A stretch of 11,001 nt of DNA. Origin: Candidatus Brocadiia bacterium. GTDB lineage: Bacteria; Planctomycetota; PUPC01; DSUN01. The DNA lies in the NCBI GenBank assembly GCA_016782825.1, contig JADHXT010000085.1, forward strand, positions 1 through 11,001. Reading direction: 5' to 3'. Numbering within the stretch: the stretch's first letter is position 1; each line of letters starts with the position of its first letter. The translations under genes and the position numbers were made by a program. Positions 6,538-11,001 of this stretch are shown piece after piece. Below the pieces are notes generated by a model. The model was given only the letters and a program-made list of their open reading frames with translations. It was not told the DNA's origin and searched no databases.

Positions 6538-8942
6538 CGCGCCTCCCGCACAGGGCCTGCCGCCGCCGGCGACCCGAGGGGTCCTCGGCCATGCTTCACT
6601 TGCTTGCCATCCGTCCACAGGTGCTCAATGGCCTTCCCCTTTGCATCGCGTCGCTCGGCCACCAGAAACGTGGTGCCGGCAAGGAACCACACGCGGCCGT
6701 CGGGGAGCTTGAGACTCGTCCGCCCGCCAGCGCCCTTCTCCAGCGTGCACCCCGGCTTCTCGCCCGCTCGGTGGGGGCGGATAAGGGTCACGAACTTCGC
6801 CTCCGTGGCTGGCTTGGGCGTGGCCGCCGTAAGGTGCCACTCCACCAGCTTGATCCGCGGGCGCGGCGGCGGGTCGAACTTGTCGGTGAGCGCCAGCGCA
6901 AGGCCGGCCGGCTCGATGAAGGCCACGTCGCACGCGGCGCCGCCGTTCGTCACGCGAACGTCGCCCTGCCCGTTCACGATCATCTTCGTGGGCGAATGGA
7001 GGCGCCACTCGAAGGTGGACGGCTTGGGCGCCTCCAGGCGGTCGACGATGACGATGAGGTGGGGCTTCACAAACAGCACCTGGCGCTGGAAGCGCTTCAG
7101 CAGCCCGCCGTAGGCCTCGACCGCCTCGCCGGCCACGTAGTCCAGTGTCGGCGACGTGTGGAAGGCGGTGATGCGCCCCAGGGCGGTGGCCGTGCGGCGT
7201 CCCTGGCTCTGGCCGTTCACGGTGATGGAGTTCACGCTCTTGGTATGCCACATCCAGTTCTTGTGGTGCGTGCTGCCGTAGATGTCGCGTCGGCCGCTGC
7301 GGATGAGCAGGCGCTCGCCGTAGGCGTAGAGCAGAAAGGAGTTCTGCGCGTCGTAGCCGTGGCTCTGGGTGCCGAAGGGGCTGCTCTTGAACATGAGCTG
7401 CACGTTGTCCTTCGCATCGAGAAGCGTGGTGTTGAGCATGGCCTGGCCCGTGCCGCGGAAGCAGCGCGACGTGGGCAGGTCGGTGGGCTCCTTGGCCGCC
7501 ACCTTGGGCAGCGACCCGCGAAGGAAGCCGATGGTGCCGCCCGACTGCACGGGGCCGCCGTGGGCGTCCACGTACCACTGCCAGTAGGGATTCCTGGCCT
7601 GCACGGCGAAGATGCTCATGAGCTCGCGGTTGTGCGACGAGCGACGGTGGGCCGTCAGGTCGCCGAAGCCGCCGCCGCGCGTGCCCGGGGGCTGAAGGTA
7701 CATGGGGTAGTAGCCCACTTGGGAGAAGTAGGGCTTCTGGAAGGCGTCGATGTCCATGGCCGCCTTCATCACGTCGGCCCACCAAGTGAAGCGGCCGATG
7801 TAGCTCGACCAGTAGCTCATGCCCTCGTGCCAGCCGCCGTCGTCGTCGCACCACACGGGGTAGGCGTTGAAAAACACGTTCATGGCAAACCACACCCACT
7901 CCTCGGCCTCGGGGACCTCGCCGAGGAAGGCGATGCCCACCTCCCCGAGGAAGTGCCACGCGCGGTTGGCGTGGCTGCCGTAGGGGCGCCACAGGTGCTG
8001 GCGGCTGAGATGCTGATACATCTCCTGCCCCCGCACGCGCATCACGCGGCGGCAGAGCGCCCTCTCGTCGTCGCTCAGCAGGTCGTGGAGGAAGGTGTAG
8101 GCGCGGGAGAAGTAGTAGTTGTAGGGCATGCCGGCTTCGTCGTTGTAGCGGAAGCCGGTGCTGCCCTTCGGGTCCCACGCCGCGGCCTCGAGCAGCAGGC
8201 GCTTGCCAAGCTGGCCATACTCGTCCTTGCCGCCGAGAAGGCGCGTGAAGCCCAGCGTGGCCGCGCCGTTGAGCACTTTGGTGGTGTAGACGCGGTTGCC
8301 CCACCACATCTTGCGCCACTCCTCGCTCAGCCGCACGGTGCCAGCGGGGTACTTGGGCGGTTCGGCCGTGGGCGGAGCGCGCTTGAGCAGCTTCTCGCAG
8401 TCGCGCACAAGTGCCTCGAAGGCGGCCTTGCGCTCGCCGGCGGCCAGGCGGCGGAACTTGGGCAATTGCTCGGGCCGCACGAACAGGCGGGGATGGCTCT
8501 TGGGAATGCGGCCGAGCAGCGTCTTGCGGTCGGGCATCGGGAAGGGCCGCGCGTCCTGCGCAACGGTGAACGAGCGGGTGCGGCTCCACGCCGACGGGCC
8601 GCCCTTGGCGTCCACGAAGCGGACGCGCCAGTGCCACGTGCCGGCATCGAGGGTTCGGGGGGGACAGTGGCAGTGGTAGCGGAGGCCGGCGGCCTGATAC
8701 TGCGCGGCGCCAAACGCCGCGTCGCGGCTCGCCTGGAACTCATACGTGGCGGCGCCGCGCTGCGGCCGCCACACGAAGCCGGGCGGGTTCACGGCCGGGG
8801 TGGAACCGTGCCGGGGCCGGAAGCCCCATTCCCCTGCCCCGCCGGGCCGGTCGTCAAACGCACTCTCGCCCGCGAGCCCCGCCGCGCCAGCCAGGCAGGC
8901 GACGGCCAACACGAGGCCCCGCGTCCAACGTCTCCGTGCCAT
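6534..8942 (-). CDS. Heparinase II/III-like protein A with DUF4962 domain, secreted
   Basis: An 802-residue exported paralog of the next gene. MARRRWTRGLVLAVACLAGAAGLAG is a Sec signal peptide; LAVAC could be read as a weak lipobox, but the hydrophobic stretch before that Cys is short. The DUF4962-like region (NPPGFVWRPQRGAATYEFQ, WHWRVRFVD, HPRLFVRP, about residues 50-155) leads into a helical toroid and a C-terminal beta-sandwich. Candidate catalytic residues are His324 in GSHANRAWH, Tyr377 or Tyr381 in GWHEGMSYWSSY, and His528 in SHGYDAQNSF. By family it should depolymerise a uronic-acid-containing polysaccharide by beta-elimination in the periplasm or outside the cell; the substrate is not deducible. 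ATG 8942 begins the signal peptide; purine-rich GAGAG lies 4 bases upstream and GGGAGG 15 bases upstream. It follows the fucosidase gene by 42 bases and overlaps the next gene by 4 bases. Confidence 0.87.
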   Translation of the reverse strand: MARRRWTRGLVLAVACLAGAAGLAGESAFDDRPGGAGEWGFRPRHGSTPAVNPPGFVWRPQRGAATYEFQASRDAAFGAAQYQAAGLRYHCHCPPRTLDAGTWHWRVRFVDAKGGPSAWSRTRSFTVAQDARPFPMPDRKTLLGRIPKSHPRLFVRPEQLPKFRRLAAGERKAAFEALVRDCEKLLKRAPPTAEPPKYPAGTVRLSEEWRKMWWGNRVYTTKVLNGAATLGFTRLLGGKDEYGQLGKRLLLEAAAWDPKGSTGFRYNDEAGMPYNYYFSRAYTFLHDLLSDDERALCRRVMRVRGQEMYQHLSRQHLWRPYGSHANRAWHFLGEVGIAFLGEVPEAEEWVWFAMNVFFNAYPVWCDDDGGWHEGMSYWSSYIGRFTWWADVMKAAMDIDAFQKPYFSQVGYYPMYLQPPGTRGGGFGDLTAHRRSSHNRELMSIFAVQARNPYWQWYVDAHGGPVQSGGTIGFLRGSLPKVAAKEPTDLPTSRCFRGTGQAMLNTTLLDAKDNVQLMFKSSPFGTQSHGYDAQNSFLLYAYGERLLIRSGRRDIYGSTHHKNWMWHTKSVNSITVNGQSQGRRTATALGRITAFHTSPTLDYVAGEAVEAYGGLLKRFQRQVLFVKPHLIVIVDRLEAPKPSTFEWRLHSPTKMIVNGQGDVRVTNGGAACDVAFIEPAGLALALTDKFDPPPRPRIKLVEWHLTAATPKPATEAKFVTLIRPHRAGEKPGCTLEKGAGGRTSLKLPDGRVWFLAGTTFLVAERRDAKGKAIEHLWTDGKQVKHGRGPLGSPAAAGPVREAR

Positions 8943-8984
8943 GCCACTCTCTTTCCCCCTCCCGCTCAGACCTGCCGCGACCGG

Positions 8985-10049
8985 TCATTCCCCAGGGAAT
9001 CCCTCCGCGCGAATCCGCGCGCCCACGGCTCGCAACACGGCCTCGTCTTCGGGATCGATCGCGCCATCGGGCAGCGGCCCCGTGTTGAGCAGCAGGTTGG
9101 CTCCCGCCGCGCGTGCCGTGCGGAGTTCGTTCCACACGTCGTCCTCGGTCTTGTGTCTGCCCGCGCCCTCGGCCAGGTAGCCCCAGCTCCCCGGGCACAT
9201 CGTGGTGCAGACCTCCACGGTGCGGTCGGGGCGCTCGGCGATGCGGCCGCGCTGGGCGGCGCCGGCGTCGGCGCCGGGCACGTGGTGTTCGGGCGCAAAG
9301 AAGTCCTCGGTGCCCAGCAGGCCCTGCTTGTAGCTCACGAGCACCTGCGGCTGGAGGCCGTGGATCAGGTCGTAGAGTCCCTGGCACCGGAAGCGCGCGG
9401 CGTCGCCCGAGAGCGGCACGGCGATGCTGTCGAGCCAGATAGCCGCGATGGGGCCATACTGGGCGAGCAGCTCGGTGATCTGCGCGGTCATGAAGTCCAG
9501 GTAGACATCCAGGTCGTGGTCGTCGCCGGTGGCGTAGCAAGGCTCGGGCGGGTCGTATTGGGGCCGCGCGGCGCCGCCCCACTGGTCGTTGTTGGGTGCG
9601 TGGGGGTGCTTCCAGTCGCGGCCGTGCGAGTAGTAGAGGCACAGGCCGAGTCCGTGCCGGGCGCAGGCATCGGCGAGCTCGCCCACGAGGTCGCGCCCGG
9701 CCGGGGAGTTCACGCTGTTGAAGTCGCTCTGGGCCGTGCGGAAGAGGCAGAAGCACTCGTGGTGGCGGGTGGTGAGGTTCACGTAGCGCATGCCGCAGTC
9801 CACGGCGAAGGCGGCGATGGCGTCGGCGTCGAAGCGCTCGGCGGTGAAGCGGTCCTTCAGCTTCGCATACTCGGCCACGGGGGTCTTCTCGCGGAATTGC
9901 ACCCACTCGTGGCGCCCGAGCAGCGAGTAGAGGCCGTAGTGCAGAAACAGCCCGTACTTCGCGTCGGCAAACCACTGCCGCGCCGCGGCGCGCGGGTCGC
10001 TGGCATACAGTGCCTCGTAGCCGGTGAGATAGGATGGGACCTCTGCCAC
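8985..10049 (-). CDS. GH29 alpha-L-fucosidase-like glycosidase, no signal peptide
   Basis: A 354-residue TIM-barrel enzyme expected to release alpha-L-fucose or a related sugar. GH29 landmarks in order are QWFADAKYGLFLHYGLYSLL (about 25-44, the usual kfGlF-HWG-ys region), HEWVQF, NLTTRHHECFCLF (91-103; usual form TaKHHDGFaLw), LGLCLYYS, IAAIWLDSIA with Asp207 as the likely nucleophile, and NLLLNTGPLPDGAIDP (318-333). It is shorter than typical family members of about 450 residues and lacks their C-terminal beta-sandwich. There is no signal peptide, so it probably acts inside the cell on imported fragments. The start is GTG 10049, preceded by GAGGAG with a 6-base spacer. The frame stays open far upstream, but that stretch has no ribosome site and lies antisense to the divergent gene. 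This is the first gene of the minus-strand operon. The acid/base residue is variable in GH29 and I cannot assign it. Confidence 0.87.
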   Translation of the reverse strand: MAEVPSYLTGYEALYASDPRAAARQWFADAKYGLFLHYGLYSLLGRHEWVQFREKTPVAEYAKLKDRFTAERFDADAIAAFAVDCGMRYVNLTTRHHECFCLFRTAQSDFNSVNSPAGRDLVGELADACARHGLGLCLYYSHGRDWKHPHAPNNDQWGGAARPQYDPPEPCYATGDDHDLDVYLDFMTAQITELLAQYGPIAAIWLDSIAVPLSGDAARFRCQGLYDLIHGLQPQVLVSYKQGLLGTEDFFAPEHHVPGADAGAAQRGRIAERPDRTVEVCTTMCPGSWGYLAEGAGRHKTEDDVWNELRTARAAGANLLLNTGPLPDGAIDPEDEAVLRAVGARIRAEGFPGE

Positions 10050-10055
10050 GCGGTG

Positions 10056-10061
10056 CTCCTC
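10056..10061 (-). promoter_or_regulatory. Ribosome binding site deciding the GTG start of the GH29 gene
   Basis: GAGGAG on the minus strand, 6 bases before GTG 10049. No ATG in this frame lies nearby with such a site, and the GH29 homology begins just after this start. Confidence 0.75.
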
Positions 10062-10107
10062 TCTGCTGCCACGGTGCCCAGCCCGAGCAGGTGCTCTGAA
10101 CGCTACG

Positions 10108-10136
10108 CTTCTAACATAACCCGCACCCGTTGTCCA
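10108..10136 (-). promoter_or_regulatory. Possible promoter for the glycan operon (minus strand)
   Basis: On the minus strand TGGACA (10136-10131, five of six matching TTGACA) is followed after 17 bases by TAGAAG (10113-10108, four of six matching TATAAT). Transcription would start near 10101, about 50 bases before the GTG start. The -10 is weak, so this is a candidate only. The -35 overlaps that of the opposing promoter. Confidence 0.3.
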
Positions 10137-10157
10137 GCGCGTCCGCTCTGCTACAAT
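10130..10157 (+). promoter_or_regulatory. Predicted sigma70-type promoter for the plus-strand iron-sulfur gene
   Basis: TTGTCC (10130-10135, four of six matching TTGACA) and TACAAT (10152-10157, five of six matching TATAAT) are separated by 16 bases. The start of transcription would be near 10164, giving a leader of about 48 bases with GGAGAG at 10202-10207 just before ATG 10212. Confidence 0.45.
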
Positions 10158-10211
10158 AGGCGTGCCGTGCCGGATTCCCTGGCGCACCGCACCATTCACA
10201 CGGAGAGACCC

Positions 10212-11001
10212 ATGGCGACAAAGTACGATGCAATGTGGGAATCGCTGGGCCTCGACCTGGAGGCACACGACGCTCTGCTGAGCGCCCTCGGGCAGGCCTA
10301 CCGCAGCATCATCCTGGCGCAGCGCGACCGGCCCAAGGCGATGGACTACTTCAACTTCGTCATGAGCGAGGTGCATGGCCTGCGCATTCAGGAGCTGCTC
10401 GAAGGCAAGAAGCAGGGACACAAGGTGGTGGGCTCCTTCTGCGTGTTTGTGCCGGAGGAAATCGTTCGCGCCGCCGACGCGACGCTCGTGGGCCTCTGCA
10501 CGGGAGCGGACTTCGCGATGGAAAAGGTGGAGCGGCTGCTCCCGCGCAACACGTGCGCGCTCATCAAGTCGGCCTTTGGCTTCAAGCTGGGCAAGGTGTG
10601 CCCGTTCCTGGAGGCCGCCGACATCGTGGTGGGCGAGAACACCTGCGATGGCAAGAAGAAAAGCTACGAGGTCCTCGATCGCCTCGTGCCCAACCTGTAC
10701 GTGATGGATCTGCCACAAACGAAGTCCGACGAGGGCCGCGCCCTGCTGCGCGCCGAGTTCGTGCGCTTCAAGCAGGCCATCGAGGAACTCACAGGCAACA
10801 CCATCGACGCGGCAGGGTTGCGCCGCGCCATCCAACTCGTGAATGCCAAGCGCTCCGCCATGCACCGCCTGGCCGCACTGCGCAACGCCGATCCCGCGCC
10901 CGTCTCGGGCCTCGACGCGCTGCTGATGAATCAGGTGTACTTCTACGACGAGCCCACCCGCTTCATCGACGCCGTGCACAAAGTGTGCGACGAGGTGGAG
11001 T
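10212..11001 (+). CDS. 2-hydroxyacyl-CoA dehydratase family / double-cubane-cluster protein, partial, C-terminus beyond window
   Basis: The first 263 residues of an HgdB/COG1775-type iron-sulfur protein; complete relatives are roughly 380-430 residues. The stretch VGENTCDGKKKSYEVLDRL (140-158) is the family signature, preceded by GSFCVFVPEE (75-83), LVGLCTG (92-98) and NTCALIKSAFGFKLGKVCPF (113-132). Cysteines lie at 77, 96, 115, 130, 145 and 259. The overall N-terminal pattern resembles the double-cubane-cluster anaerobic reductases (DCCP, YjiM-like) more than dehydratase subunits, but this is by recall. Such proteins carry oxygen-sensitive clusters, act in the cytoplasm and need an ATP-driven reductase partner, which would be expected downstream outside the window. 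ATG 10212 has GGAGAG 4 bases upstream. It is transcribed away from the glycan operon from a shared 162-base region and has no evident link to glycan breakdown. Confidence 0.85.
   Translation, partial: MATKYDAMWESLGLDLEAHDALLSALGQAYRSIILAQRDRPKAMDYFNFVMSEVHGLRIQELLEGKKQGHKVVGSFCVFVPEEIVRAADATLVGLCTGADFAMEKVERLLPRNTCALIKSAFGFKLGKVCPFLEAADIVVGENTCDGKKKSYEVLDRLVPNLYVMDLPQTKSDEGRALLRAEFVRFKQAIEELTGNTIDAAGLRRAIQLVNAKRSAMHRLAALRNADPAPVSGLDALLMNQVYFYDEPTRFIDAVHKVCDEVE

Noticed and set aside
6538..6618. An upstream start at 6618 for lyase-like B
   Set aside because: It would overlap the end of lyase-like A by 85 bases and add a leader with no signal peptide. The ATGA overlap start at 6537 has GGGAGG at the right distance.
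3697..7113. A 1138-codon open frame on the plus strand, with others at 202-1908 and 1623-3926
   Set aside because: These lie exactly antisense to clear enzyme genes with conserved catalytic motifs. Their translations are rich in Ala, Gly, Val, His and Arg with no recognisable domain, as expected opposite GC-biased codons that leave few antisense stops.
10050..10979. A 310-residue N-terminal extension of the fucosidase frame up to 10979
   Set aside because: It is antisense to the iron-sulfur protein gene and crosses the predicted promoter region. It shows no domain, and the GTG at 10049 has a strong ribosome site just before the GH29 homology begins.

Overview
This is a GC-rich, gene-dense window with no RNA genes, mobile elements or CRISPR arrays that I can see. 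Six genes run on the minus strand from about 10049 down to the left edge. One gene runs the other way from 10212 to the right edge. The mix points to an uncultured, at least partly anaerobic polysaccharide degrader. It combines DUF4962/heparinase II-III proteins, GH51 and GH29 glycosidases, a CBM9-like lipoprotein, a URO-D family protein and a double-cubane/2-hydroxyacyl-CoA dehydratase-type iron-sulfur protein. Planctomycetota or a relative in the PVC or Hydrogenedentota range is my best guess from gene content. No marker gene fixes the taxonomy.

Layout on the minus strand, in reading order: a GH29 alpha-L-fucosidase-like enzyme (GTG start 10049, stop 8985); heparinase II/III-like protein A with a signal peptide (8942-6534); its close paralog B without a signal peptide (6537-4111), joined to A by a 4-base ATGA overlap; a three-part GH51 alpha-L-arabinofuranosidase with a signal peptide (4073-1551); a small CBM9-like putative lipoprotein (1458-718); and a URO-D family protein (699 to beyond position 1). 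Gaps are 42, -4, 37, 92 and 18 bases, so the set looks like an operon. A good sigma70-type promoter (TTGACA, 18 bases, TAGAAT) lies in the 92-base gap and could start a second transcript for the last two genes.

The 162-base gap 10050-10211 separates the fucosidase gene from the plus-strand iron-sulfur gene. It holds what look like back-to-back promoters whose -35 boxes overlap.

Functional reading (inference): the operon would break down a uronic-acid-containing heteropolysaccharide carrying L-fucose and L-arabinofuranose. Lyase-like A and the arabinofuranosidase would act outside the cytoplasm, while lyase-like B and the fucosidase have no export signal and may act inside. No transporter, sulfatase or regulator lies within the window, so the substrate is open. 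The most unusual points are the secreted/non-secreted lyase pair and the apparent loss in both of the metal-site residues known from Pedobacter heparinase II. The URO-D family protein at the end of a glycan operon is also odd.
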